Source of the DNA: Tetrahymena thermophila SB210
Lineage: Eukaryota > Ciliophora > Oligohymenophorea > Hymenostomatida > Tetrahymenidae
Reading direction: 5' to 3'
DNA length: 64,000 nt
NCBI RefSeq assembly: GCF_000189635.1
Contig: NW_002476241.1
Location: 248,001-312,000, forward strand
In this document: positions 24,162 through 41,700 of the stretch, one piece after another
How the letters are laid out: each line of letters starts with the position of its first letter
Position numbering within the stretch: the stretch's first letter is position 1
Made by a program: the position numbers and the translations under genes
The notes under the pieces: generated by a model
What the model was told of the DNA's origin: nothing
The model's database searches: none
Seen by the model: only the letters and a program-made list of their open reading frames with translations

Positions 24162-25350
24162 TCTTGATATTTATGATAATTCTTTTTGTCAGATTGCTTC
24201 TTTTTTTCTTTATCTTGTTTTTGATTATAAAATTAATAAAAAGATTTGATAATACCATCCAATTTTTAAATATTTCTTTCATCAGAGAGAAAAATAAATT
24301 ATAATTTTCTCTATCTAATATCTTTTATTATTATAATAAAAAATTAGTAAAAATACATATACTGAAAATAAAAACTTCAGCATTTGAACATAAACTTATA
24401 ACAAATTTCTAAAAACGCCTTTGAATTTATTATAGCTTTTATTTTTATTAGTTTTTATTCATTTTTTGATTAAGATTATAAAAGAATTAATGAGTTTATT
24501 AGTATATTCTGCGATTATTTTATTATGAAATGAAAAAAATTGAATAATTGAGTCCATAAATTTGAATTTTAAAATAATTTTAGATTGATTCTCCTTCTTA
24601 AAAATAGATGTATTTGTTAGATTTTGCTAGATTACAAATGAAAAATAAATATTTCATTTTATTTTGTACTTTTTTTCCAAATTTTAGAAATACAAAAATC
24701 CAAAGCAAATATTTAAAAAAGAAAGTTCAAAATATATACTATAAAATCAAAATATAAATAAATCTCTGAATATAATGCAAATTCTGATGTATTAAAATCA
24801 AAAAAATTTTTTAAAGATCCTCATTTAAATATGTAATATACCCAACTTCATTGTTTTGAAAATAAATGGTGGGGGACATGTATTTTGAATCCCATAATAT
24901 ATTATTATATTAGATTAATTAAATTGTATTCATTTTAAGTTTAAATTTCAGTGCATTATTCACTTTTTTTTAAAAAGCGATAATTTGATTAAAGCATACA
25001 AATTATTAAATAAGTTTCTATTTAAATTAAGTAGAAATATTTAGTTATAATGTATTTGAAAAATCTGAAGACTTTTTAATTAAAAATAAGTAAAAAATTT
25101 TAAGTGTCACTCCATTGGTAGAAAAAAATTAAATAAAAGAAAATGCAATATTCTAATTTAAGAAGTAGAATTGATAAGTTTTTATTAGAAGAAAAAAAGT
25201 TTTTAGTCAAAAGCATAATTAAAAAAAAACAAATAAATATTTCTTACAAAACAAAGAATGTGTAAAAAAAAGGATATTTTATGTAAATTTAAATATATCT
25301 TCATTGTTTAAATTTTTTTTGAAAAATTATTTTTTTTTAGCTTTTTTAAA
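24162..25350. other. Intergenic spacer
   Basis: A/T-rich region upstream of the kinase-like gene (-), expected to hold its promoter. A small G-rich patch (GGTGGGGGACATG near 24868-24880) interrupts the A/T background. No coding region was recognised. Confidence 0.5.
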
Positions 25351-25644
25351 ATGAATCAGGATAAGAATTTAAAACACATGCAACATATTCCTTTTAAAAA
25401 GCCAAATAAATTTTTGATCACAAATTTCATGCCATTTATTCCTCTTGGGAATCTTGAAGCTACAAAAAATCCTAAAGAAAGCATCTAATATTAAAAAAGA
25501 ATTAAAGAACTCATTTAAAACTAAATAAAAAGAAATATTTCAATTAAAAATGTTTTATAAACTCATTTTATTAATTGCTTTAACGAATAAATTAACTTCT
25601 TTGATAGTTTATAAGTTTACCTGAGCCATTTTAAAGATAATTGA
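25351..25644 (+). CDS. Possible small gene, unknown function, exon structure unresolved
   Basis: A 97-codon frame from ATG 25351 to TGA 25642, using TAA as Gln several times (KESIQYQKRIKELIQNQIKR). It is Lys/Asn/Gln-rich with no recognised domain. A second frame, 25747-25983 (+), is Lys-rich (FKTTLLKRMQTLPKIKRL) and 62 codons long before its first TAA. The two could be exons of one gene, but no GT...AG pair was found that joins both frames cleanly. In this code random open frames of this length are common, so this may be spurious. Confidence 0.3.
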
Positions 25645-25983
25645 CAATAAATCAGATATCTAAAAGATCGAGAAGTGCAAAGTGCCAAAAATTGTAATAA
25701 TATATGTGATTGAATACAATATATATTTTTTTTAATAAGGATCTTTATGAATTTCTTAAAACCTTTCAAAACTACTTTACTTAAAAGAATGCAAACACTT
25801 CCTAAAATAAAGAGACTTGCAAATTTAGAAGGGACTAAAATAAAAATGGGCAAGAAAGCTATTGATTCTAAAATAAAAAATGCACCAACGCTAAATAGTA
25901 TTAAGAAATTTATCCAGTTTTCAGATGCTTTTTAAACTTCTTGCTTCTTTTTTGTCAAACCCTATAAATTATTTATTATATGA

Positions 25984-28161
25984 GCTTGATATACTATTTT
26001 TAAAATTGTCTTTGAACTTCCTTAATGCCCTACTTATCAAACCATTATTTTCTTCATGAATATAAAACCAATTTAAGCTTTTATTTGAATTTTAAATGCC
26101 TGTTGTATTCTAAAGAATTTCATTTATAAAAAATTCTACTTTTTTTTATTTGCAAAGTTTAATATTAATCCAATTAATATTTCTATTTTTATGATTTTAA
26201 TATGAATAGCTAAATTTTTATTTCTATTTAAAGGTTTTTAAATATGCTCAGAAGTAATAATTTTAATATAAAAATAAATTAAGATTATTCAATATAGTTA
26301 AGATTAAGTAAAAATATTTCTGTTTCAAAGTTTTATGTTATAATCACATTATTTCTTTATTATTTTAAAAATTAAAACTGTTATTTGTAAACAAATTTAA
26401 CAAGCAATTTTTAAATTTAAATATAAATATTACCTATTGCAATCTTATAGAATTTTTAATAAAGCTATTACTATGTATTTGAATAAATATATTTAAATTT
26501 TATTTTATCTATATAATTATTTGATATTTTCAATAAATTAATTTTATATTTTTTTCAAATATTATACAAGAAAATTCCTCTAGCTTTTAATTATGTTATT
26601 TATAATACTTTGTTTGGTTTCATATCATTAATAATTACGTTAAAGGTATATCTAAATTTTATAATTTGAAAAAGTTATTTCATATATCATTTATTTAAAG
26701 TTTATAATAAAAATAACTAAATGTTATATATTTTATATAAATAGTAATAATTTAATAATCATAATATGGAATTTCTATTAAGTTACATGAGTTGCTCTAA
26801 AAGAATTTTTTTGAAATTAATTAATCGCTTAAAAAGAAGTATTTAACTTATAATCAAATAAATTTAATCAGTTTAGATTTACTTTCACTTTACTATATAT
26901 ATTAGAAAAAAGGTAAATACTTTTTTTGAGAATAATCTATCTTAATAAATATCTATTTAAAATTTCTATTGTAATAATTTTGATGTCAGAGTAGTTTATA
27001 AATATTAAGATATATATATAAATGCAAGCCAACTCACATTAAAATAGATTAATTCAAAGTAGTATTAAATACCAAAATAAAATCTAATGTAAAAATAAAT
27101 TAAAATATATTTATTTTAATGAGATATAAGACTGAAGAGATAAAAAAAAAATAATCCTTATCATATGAATAAAAAGATTTAAACTAAAAAAATAGCCTTT
27201 ATTAATTTTAAAGTAAATCAAAAAAATACCACATTATAATTTCTTGGTTATTGTTAAAAAATATAAAAAACAATCTTTTAAGCATCGGAAGCAAAGATGA
27301 GAATCAGTTTGTAACTTTGATATTAATTTAGTATAATCGAGCAAGTAGCAGCATGCTAATAAATTATAAATTGATTGTTTGAACTGCTTATGAATGTTAG
27401 TCTATTAATGTGATTTGTGGAAAGTGAAGAAGAAAAATAATAATATTAAATGACTTAACTAATATATTAATTAATATGTATGTATGCAATCAATCATATT
27501 GATTGAGGAGACTTTATTAAATAAATTAAAATATAAAACAATCAAAGAAATAATAAAAGAAAGAAAAAAGTAGTACTATTAAATCAATTTATAATCCTGT
27601 AGTTAAAAGAAGAAAGAAAAAAGTGAAAGAGAAATTAGAAATAAGCAAGCCAATAGTATAGATACTAACAAACAAAATAAATTGCTCTAAACACATAAAA
27701 AAGCAAAATTAGATCACCTCTTCACATTGTCACAAAAATACTGTATCTCTATTGTAGCTAAAGCGGAGGAACACAGTCGATGGGGAATTAATGTTGCTAA
27801 GGAAACAGTCCTGGTGAAGGTGTGTTAGTTTATTTTTCTTTTTGAACTGCGCGTTAAAAAATTGCAAACTTATTCTTATTAATCTTATTGCTACATGCAT
27901 ATATATACGTTTCTCTTCATCCATCAAAAAAGAGATAAAAAATTTTATTGAGGGACATTGCAAATTATTGAAAGACAAGTATTAATATTGCAGACTAAAC
28001 ACTGCGAGGAATAAGAAAAAATTAATAGCAATTGATTTATAGCAAGCGCGTTTAATCATTGCAAACTTGAGACTTATTCTTGAGTTTCCGCAATAGGAAT
28101 TACTTAATTATTTTTGATTAACGATCATTACTAATAATAAATAGATAAAAACACAATAAGT
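25984..28161. other. Long intergenic region upstream of the CDPK gene
   Basis: About 2.2 kb, mostly A/T. The last 450 bp (about 27715-28160) have clearly higher G+C and contain a duplicated motif annotated separately. That part probably corresponds to the CDPK promoter or 5' untranslated region. No gene was recognised; a minus-strand frame at 27730-27978 was considered and rejected. Confidence 0.5.
27849..28081 (+). promoter_or_regulatory. Duplicated GCGCGTT...TTGCAAACTT motif upstream of CDPK
   Basis: GCGCGTTAAAAAATTGCAAACT at 27849-27870, followed by TATTCTTATT, recurs as GCGCGTTTAATCATTGCAAACTT at 28046-28068, followed by GACTTATTCTT. The copies are 197 bp apart, in the same orientation, and the second ends about 80 bp before the CDPK ATG. 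GCGCG is rare in this window. A transcription-factor or 5'UTR element is inferred; nothing is proven. Confidence 0.3.
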
Positions 28162-32462
<4,301 letters not shown>

Positions 32463-33961
32463 TAGAATTAATTATCAATTTAATAATGTAAATGAAGTCT
32501 TTTACTATAATATTATTTAGAAATCTTAGCTCAATCTAAATCCTAATTTATCTAGTAAACAACCTCAATAAATAATATTCAATAAATAAATCAATCAATC
32601 AATCAATTACTTGTTTTCTAGTTAGCTAGACTACAAAATTATCAATAATTTAATAAAATTAAAATAAAGAAATACTTTACTCATTTATTACTATTACCAT
32701 TAGAATATTTTATCTTGTAAATAGGTTTTCCATAAAGAACATCAATTTATTTTCTACAAAAAAAATGAACTACAAAATATAATCAGTTCGACCATCTGCT
32801 TGCTTGCCTGCCTGCATGCATGTCTGTCAATCTATAACCAATCTATCAATAAGAACTTTACCAAACTTATACAACCATATAAAAAGTATATATAGCCTTA
32901 ATAAAAAATGTTACAATACGAAAAAATATTAGAAGCCACTTATTTGCTTACAGAATTAAATTAAATTAAATCAACCAGTTTCATATGAGAGATAAAATCA
33001 GTTGTATTCTTATAAAATATAATTAAAAATGAGGTTATAATTTTACTTTTGTTACAAATTGATTAAGTATATTGTTCATTTTTGAGTGGAACCACATCAA
33101 AAAATATCTTTATTATTAATTATAATTTATAAGCAAATTTTGTGTCAAAATTTTAATTTTTACTTTGAATAATTTATTAATAAATCTAATAAATTACAAT
33201 ATTTATATTGATGATTTTATTCTATCTGTATTAAACTGTATATTTGATTTATTTATTTGAATTCTAATTATTTATGGTCAATCAAATCTAAATTATTAGA
33301 GAATAAAAAATAGTATCAAAATATAAAATATATATATATATTTTCATTCAATTTAGGTTTTTTTTAATTGCTTTTCAATAAAATAAATAATATTTTTAAA
33401 GCTTTAATAAATTAATTTAAAATTATTAAAGTAGTTTTTAATAAACCAAATGTTGTATATTTATTTCCTTTGTGAAATAATAGAGATAAACTAATTCTAT
33501 AAATTACAAAAATTTTTAATATAAATTATTTAGTTTTCTCAATGAAATTATAAAATTATTATTCGTAGAAAAAATTCATTAAAATTAATTATAAAAAGGT
33601 ATTTTTAAATTTTGTTAAGGATAATTTTCAAGCTCGTTTTTTGAAAAAAAAATGAAATAAAAAAGATAAAATTTGATTAAATTTCTTTTAATTAAATATT
33701 CTTTAGTATAGCCTATCCAAAATTAAAAAAGGCATTTAACTCTATATAAATTAGATTTACTATGTCACATAAAGTGACTGAGAAGATTAATATTAACTAT
33801 ATTTTTATGGAAATAAATTGATTAAGATATATAAATACTTTTCTATAACTTTAATGAGTATATATTTTATTACAATTTTGTCTATAAATTAATTTAGATT
33901 TTATTTGATATTCTTTTCAAAGATTTTAATTTTAGTAAAATAATTATTTTAATAGTATTTT
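32463..33961. other. Intergenic, convergent 3' ends
   Basis: A/T-rich spacer between the CDPK gene (+) and the cyclic-nucleotide-binding gene (-). It holds an AATC tract at about 32590-32606 and an unusual GC-containing tetranucleotide tract near 32796-32828. No gene was recognised. Confidence 0.6.
32796..32828. repeat. TGCT/TGCC/TGCA/TGTC degenerate tetranucleotide tract
   Basis: Successive units TGCT TGCT TGCC TGCC TGCA TGCA TGTC TGTC, each variant appearing twice. This is unusually G+C-rich for the spacer and consistent with a mutated microsatellite. Confidence 0.6.
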
Positions 33962-36900
33962 TCAAGATAAAGCATTTTTGTTGCTATTTTAATTTTTTTA
34001 TTTTTGTTGTTTAAAAGCTTTATTATAGCCAATTATGCTAAAATACTCATCTAATTTATTACTGTTTACTTTTTCAAAAATATTGATGCTAAGATCTTTT
34101 TATAAGTTATTTTATTAAAAGTTTTGTTGCTGGTTGATAGGATTCTTAAATATTGAACTAGAATATAAGTCACTTTTTTATGAAACAATTTTTTTCATGG
34201 ATAATGTTTTACTTCCATGATTTAATACTTTATTTGGCTTAGTTACTGTTATAGGGAAGAATGAACTAGCATGTCTACTCATAGCTTGAAAATTGATTTT
34301 ATTTTGACTAGAGTTGTCTGAATTCAGACAAGTTGTAGTATCTCCTGCATCGTTGCTTTTTATCTCTCTTCTGATAGGCGTATTTATCTACTGTATTTCC
34401 TAATATCCTAACTTATTATTAATTTAGGAAGAGTTTAGTGCTTCTGATTCATTTTTAACAATATTATCTGATGGACTTTTGTTATCCAATTATTTTATTT
34501 TTTAGTTCAAGCTTTCCTACACAAGAGAGCTTTTATCATTTACCATACATAAATTTTCATTCTTTTTTAAAACAAGAATGGAATTATTTGATGTTTATTT
34601 ATTTTAAGAATCACTTTGACGAATGGCTGTAATTGATGCTTGAATTTCATTAGTTGAATTGATGTCATCGTCTATTGTTAGATTTTGCAAAGATGAATTA
34701 ATATTGTGTTTATTTATTTAATTTTTCTAATCAAATTCACTTGAAACAGTTTACACATTATTACCATATTTATTATTTTTCTTATATTTTTGTTATTTTT
34801 GAATTGTTTCTAGCTAAAATTTTTATATCCTTGTTGGAGAAAGATGAAGAGTGCCCAAAACTTATGCTTCTAAGAACTGCTAAGAATTAGATTTTTAAAT
34901 ATGATTATTCACCACCACTTTCATTGGTTTCTTTAAAAGTACTTTGTTAGATTATTCATCGCCTAGCTACTTATTTTTAGTATTTTTAGAAGAATGAATT
35001 ATGCCTAAAGGTAAATTTTCTTATATTAATTCTAGTTTTAGATGTTTTTGTTCTTTTAATTTAAGCTAATCATTGCTTTTTAGCTAAGGTAACTAAGTCG
35101 TTCCTTTTCCTAATTAGATTTCACCAATGCTTTAGATAAGACTGGTTGAGTTATTATGATATCCTTAAAACCCAGTTTAGTACTCGCTTGATATATGCCT
35201 TAGGTGCTTGGTGCTATAAGAACCTCCTTTATTAAATTTTATTTAATTAATATGCAAGCTAAATGTTTTGAAAATTACTTTAATCTGAAAGAAGAAGAAT
35301 GCTCAACTTATCAGTATCTGACATATTACTAAGATGTTAAGAATCCAACTTTTTTCCTACTTTCTGCTTTTGATTGGCAAAAGAATGTATATTTTGCATG
35401 TCAGTGACAATATTACTGAGTAAGGCATTGTCTTATTAAACTTATTTAAGAGCATTTTTTTCTAATTGTTACTATACTGTAGCATTATTCCCACTAAAGT
35501 GTCCATCTTTCTTTTTTTTGTTTTTGGCATTCAGTATCTTTTCTATTCTTTAGGCGTTTTATATATTTTTTCCATCTCCAAAATCAAAAACTTGGCTTTT
35601 GACATCAAAAATATTATTTTATTGGCCTGGTGCCATATTAATTAGTCTTAGAGATGAAGAGCTTGTAATATTTTCTTCTTTGATATTTTAAGGGTTTTTT
35701 TCTGTAATTGAAGGTAGGAGAAGAGAACTTTAAATCTTATCTTGTTGCAATTACTATTACTAATTAGATTTTGTAAATAGGGGAACATTACCTCTCAATA
35801 TATCTCTCTGAGAAGAAGCTTATTCATCTATGCTTTAGTTCTAATTTTGTGGTAGAGTTTCTGTAAAATGTTATCTATGACTTATTGCATCTTTCATTTT
35901 CTTTAATACCTCTTAAGCTTCTTCTTCGCTCCTATGTTTGTATTGTGTATTTAACAGCTTTTTTGATGTCTCCTTTTTCATTTACTGCAGTAACTCTTAC
36001 CTGATTTCTTCTTCCTTATGCTCCAAAAGAATTTATCTACCCTTTTCTTTGTTTATTGTAACCTTCTTCAAGTAATCTTTCAAATCTCTTGGAAACTTTC
36101 TATCTATTATCTTTTTATCTGCTACTAAAACTTAGGCTTTAATCGATATAACTTCAGTAGTGTATAAATATTTTTACTCTCCCTTGAGCATAATCTCATC
36201 TCCCACCATAACACCAGGACCTTTTTGTTCAAAAAAAATAAACATCTTGTAAGCTTATTTTAATTTGTAAAAAATTTAACAAAATTAATAATTTGTTCAA
36301 TTGCTTTTTTGTTTGTTTGTTTGCATACTTAATTTTCAGCATTTATCTGATGTTTTTTTTGATAAGAATTTTATATTTAAGCAATTATCATAATTAAAGT
36401 TTTATTTAAATAAGATTTTGTAAGATCAATAAATATAATACTACTTTTAATTAATTGAAATATTTACCAATTATTGTCAGTTTTGCTACTCTTTCTTCTT
36501 AGTGAGATTCACTAACTTGAATGGGTATTTTTTTCAATATTTAAGCCTCTCCCTCAGCAATAATGTAAAATTTATCATCTTGCTAGTTTTATTCAGTAAT
36601 ATAATGACCTCTGTTAAAACTAAGTACCTATTATTATTTTTTTTAATTTTAGCAACTATGAATATATTAACAAAATATACGGAGAAAGAATAGAGCATAT
36701 TTTCTAATCTTGCACTTGAGTAGTTATCCATATCTTTAAATATTTAAAAAAGTATGTCTCTTCGGAGCTATAGAGTTTTTTTTAATTCTTCTAGAGCTGG
36801 AAGAAATTTATCTCTATCCAAAATGACCATTTCAGTGGGATGGGAATCTGCTAAAATTGTTGCAGTTCTTGCTTGATTAGTAAAGAGGGCTCTCTCTCCA

Positions 36901-37834
36901 AAAATACTTCCTGCTTGAAGAAGTCTCGTAGTTTTACCATAACGCTTCTTTAAATCATTGATTTCTCTTTGTGTAAGGTTATGTTAATCAAAGTCTAATT
37001 TGAAAATTTTAATTAATTGAAAAATAATGTAAATTTTTGTATTTTTGATTATATTAAACGCTATAAAAGTTATGTTTCAATCACTTCTATTTATGAAATA
37101 GAGGAAATTGATCAGTCAGGTATTAAACATTGAATTCTAGATTGACATAAAATAAAAATCATTTTCTTAAAAAAAGTTTTACCAAATGATATTTATTTTT
37201 TGAATTTGTGTCCTATCTATTTGATACGATCAACCATTGTTGATGGTATGTTTTATAATTGATTTTATATTACTTGATTTTCTGCCTGCTAATCCTAATT
37301 TTATGCATTTACAGTGGATTACTCGTCCTCTTCTTCTTAAAAATCTAAATCTTTTAATAGAAAGAGCATGCAACTTCCTTTTAGAATGATATATAATTTG
37401 TTGTTAGATGGTTCATCTTGATAGAAAATAACATCTCCCTTATTTTTTTTTTCATAAACTAACTCACCACAAATCTTTTTATTAAATAAAGATGAATGAT
37501 AAAATACAGTTTTTACTGAGGAGTTAAGTAAATGTTTTATTAAATTATGGAAACAAAGAAATTAAAATAAATTACCTTAATCTGCTCAGAAATATCTGAA
37601 CCATAAAAATAATTCTAAATAAATAGATTAAAACCATTCAGCAAGCTTATCTTATTGTATATTGTCTTTTTTAAAATTATTAATTAGTTATTGCTATTGA
37701 ACCAAGCTAATTAATATCATTTCAAATTAAACAAATACCTCTAAATCTCTTTATGACTTCTCCTTTTTTTAAAGAAGATTCACAACTAACTCATAATCTT
37801 TTGAAGATGCTTGCTAAGCGCGCTTATTTTTCAT
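33962..37834 (-). CDS. Protein with two cyclic-nucleotide-binding domains and long disordered tail
   Basis: Seven exons: 37834-37739, 37665-37576, 37474-37183, 36994-36681, 36627-36468, 36220-35279 and 35226-33962, giving 1052 aa, phase-consistent throughout. The first binding domain spans about 50-235 with a linker inserted (KKNKGDVIFYQDEPSNNKLY, IILKGS). Its phosphate-binding cassette is FGERALFTNQARTATI (191-206), which keeps the Gly-Glu and the Arg that grip the cyclic phosphate. The second domain (about 255-355) has FNRGHYITEQNQQDDKFYII and then VGDEIMLKGEQKYLYTTEVI; the Arg is absent, so it may not bind ligand. There is no kinase or channel segment. The tail (about 360-1052) is Lys/Gln/Ser/Asn-rich with no recognised domain. 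A cAMP or cGMP sensor or regulatory subunit-like role is inferred. Confidence 0.85.
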
Positions 37835-38721
37835 CCAAAAATGATTTTAAAATATATAGAGTTTTGTGTTTTGATATTGATTATCCTATTTATAAATTAG
37901 ATTTCTATTGTTAATATTTTTTAAAAAGGATTTAGATTATTTTTTATAAAAAACAACTCATAAATTTGCAAAATTTAGCTGGATAGTTTTTATAAATATA
38001 AAGATATGCAAAATTCATTAAAATTATAAAATTACTTGCTTTTTTCAACATCAAAATTAAAATAGAAACTCGTAAGTTAAACAGTTTTTACTTATTTTAC
38101 TTAAACCAAATAATAATCAGTTAATTTAACATTTTTTATTTTTTACTGCCTTAATTTATTCATCACATAAAAATAATGTAACCTGAAACCTTTATTACTA
38201 TAGATCATTATTTCTAAGTTGGTGATTTAATATGAATAATGTTGCTATTTCATAGACTCCTCAACATCTGAATCATTATATTTTTATTTTTTAAAAATAT
38301 TCTACAAAAATAACTTAATTAATTATTTTTTTTAATGATTAAAATAAAATATACTATTTATATTGTCTAACTGTGTCAATTAAAAATTTTAAAATGATTT
38401 TGTTCCTACTTCTTTTATGAAAGAAATTATTTTATTTCATTGCTTCATTTTTAGAATAAATTTGTATTAAAATTTTTAAGAATATCAAATAGTTTTCAAT
38501 TTTTTATTTTTTGAAGAAAATTCTATTTTGATTAAAAACAAAAAGATTTGCAATTTTTTGTTATTACATGTTGACATATAGAAAAATTATATGAAAGAAT
38601 TTAAAATAACAAAATTAACTTTTAACTTGATAGAAAAATATATTGTTGATAGTTAATTTATTTATTTTTTAATTAATTAATTAGTTAGTTTGTTAAATAT
38701 TTAAAAAGTAAATTCTTATTT
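37835..38721. other. Intergenic spacer
   Basis: A/T-rich spacer between two minus-strand genes. It should contain the promoter of the cyclic-nucleotide-binding gene and the 3' end signals of its neighbour. Nothing specific was recognised. Confidence 0.6.
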
Positions 38722-41700
38722 TCAATATTGCAAATAGTAGACACTCTCAGAAAAATCCTGCTCGTTTTTATTTTCTAAGTACTAATTAAAGGCTGTTACC
38801 AAAGCTATATCTTTGCCCTTTATTTTTTCTATTACTTTTATTTCCTAAATTTTAAAATTATAAAAATATATTCGATTATTGATTTAAATTACTTCATTTC
38901 TAAGCAAATTCAGATCTTTTAACACAATCATAGCCTTTTGTTCAAGCTTTTTAAAGAATTGATGTTTGTAAAGTAAAGTTGTATTCTAAGCTAAGTCTTA
39001 TTTATCTTTAGTAAAATTATAAACTTCGAAAATTGATTTAATCAAAGGATCATCATTATCTATCATCTTAAATTTAAAAAAATTGGAGTTAATTAAAAGC
39101 TTTTTTTAAAATTGTGCATGTACTTCATAAATTAAGTCAACGTAATCAACATCTTTCATAAGTCTTTCATGGAAAGTATCTATAAGTTCTCTCATGTATA
39201 TTTGTTCAACATTGATTGATTATTTTTGTTACCTTACCTTTTATTCAGCTTCATTTAGCTCTATATTGTTAAAAAATTTTGTTAATTTTAAAATGAAATC
39301 TTAAATAATTTCTATTTAAAAATCAATAAAAACTTAGATTATCAAAAAATAATAAAAAAACATTATGATATATTCTAAATCAATGAAAAAAAAAAATTAA
39401 GAGAAAAATTGCTAATATGAAATTCACCTTATTTCCTTTCGATAGCATAATTTTTGACCTTGTCAATGAATTGCTATTTATCTCTATTTTCCTTAAATTT
39501 CTTGTAAAGTTCAAAGAGCATACTATCACCAAATCTGATGCACTAAGAGTTAATATAAAAATAAATAATTAAAAAATAATTTTAGGAGGCATGTTTACTT
39601 TTTCTAAAGCTTAAGCTTATTCATAGCTGATATACTTCTTAAGGTAGAATAAGATAGTTAGTTACTTGTTTGTTGACTCATCAAATTATTCTATTTCTTC
39701 GTAATCCTAATTTTAAAATTAGTGTTTCATTTTAAATTTAAATTACTTAATAAAAATACTTACAAGATGATTTTTGAAGAAGTAAAGTTAATCAATTAGC
39801 TTAAGAGTTTGTGTAAAATCCTATAAATCTTAGTCGTGTAAATAGACTTCAAAAGCTGAAAGAACATTAATGTCTTCTTTAGTGTACAAAAAGTTGAAAG
39901 TATTAAATTCTTTTAAAGAAATGAGTCTTGATTTTTCCTGTATTTAATTTTAGTTATTTTAGAAGTAAAGAAAATTTAAATAGATTTACAAATAAAAAGT
40001 CAAGTAAATTCTTAAATTTTAAGTATTTATCTCTTCTGTTTTTCACTTTTGGACTCTTTGACAAAGGAGACTCTTCTTCCTCATCATTGAATTCTTGAGA
40101 TTTAGATTCTATTAAGTTTCTAAAAAATAATAAATTAATTAAATAATTTTATTTATTAATAAAATATATTAAAATTTTTAAATAATTTATGATATAGAAC
40201 GATTAAAAGTTGCTAAATAATGCTTATTTTTTTGAATTAAAAACTTTTTATTTTGATAACATTTATTTTTTTTTATGATTTTAAACTTTAAATAAACTTT
40301 TTTTAAAAAAATAAATAATTATAGTTAAATCAAAGACTTACAAAATCAGTTTTTTATTTTGTTCATACTAAAGGTAGTTAGGATCTTGCTTAATTTTTTC
40401 TAATATTTCTACAAATTCTAGGTATCTGTTATAATACATTTTATCACATATCAAATCTTGTTGTTGATTTAAATTTATTTAATTTCTCAACTTTCTCAAT
40501 GCTTCAAACTTTTATAAAATAAGTTAAATTTATACTTGAAAAACAATTATTAGATTTAAATTAAAAATAGAAGCATTTAAACGGAAAAGCATAAATAAAA
40601 CTAAATATTTTGCAGCTATGGCATCAAATAATTATTTTAAAAAACTTATTAGGATAAGATATCTAAACAAATTTAAAGATTTAGATGTGAATTTAATAAG
40701 AGAAATTTAAAAATTAATTTTTTACATAATTGTCATCAAATTCAACTTAGTCTTTAGCTTAGTGGAATTAATCAATTATTTCTATGATTTGCTAATCTTA
40801 AGTGTTTGTTTATATTTTAGATTCTCTTCTAGACTCAGTTCTGCTTCTTGTGACACTATTTGAATAATTAGACAAAAAATTTATATTTATGCAATTAACA
40901 AAATTAAAGAATTTTAACTTGTTTCCATTAAGACCTAAACTGAAAGTTGGTCTACGCTCTCCACTCTTCTTTTTGGCTATTTGAGAGTAAGCAAAAAGAG
41001 CAATTTAAGTATTTTAATCCATTTAAACATTTTACTAATTATCTTTATTATCTTCCTTTGTATAGTTTACTTCACTTGATTCTGGGATAGATGTCATTTA
41101 AGCATTAGAAATTTCAGTGCGTGACATTCTAGATTGATAAACTATAGGTTACTATTAATTTTAATAAAGATCACGAGTACTTCCTTAAACTGAAGTTAAA
41201 TTAGATTAAACTTTTGACATGGGAATGCTAAATTGATTTGGTGCATTACTTATTGGGGCAGATTAAGGGGTATTTGTGTTATTTGTAATTGTACTATAGC
41301 AGTTAACTAATTAATTATTGTTATTCATGTTATTATTATACGAAAAAGAAGTTTCTTTCTAGTCAAAGCACTTTAAGTTTTTAGAAAGAATATCAAGAAA
41401 CTCGTCAATATTACCTAAAGCTCTTAAATTCATGAAAGCTCCACATATTGGAGAAAGTACATCATCCTTTAAGCTATTAATTTAGTCAACCTCTTTTTTT
41501 TCAAAATATTTTTCAACAATACGTTAGATGAGATTTCTGCCATATCCTTAAAATATTTTTAATATCACCTAATAGTAAATTTAAAAAAAGTTTTTTGTTA
41601 ATAGTTAGTTTTTTTGAAAATATCGAAATGAAACCAATAAAAATAATTTAGATATGAATTAATTAATTAATTTACATCAGGGTTGTTAAATGTTTAAAGA

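Noticed and set aside
27730-27978. Minus-strand 82-codon open frame without any TAA or TAG
   Set aside because: No recognisable protein features. It lies in the higher-G+C leader of the CDPK gene, and such lengths occur by chance when composition is less A/T-rich.
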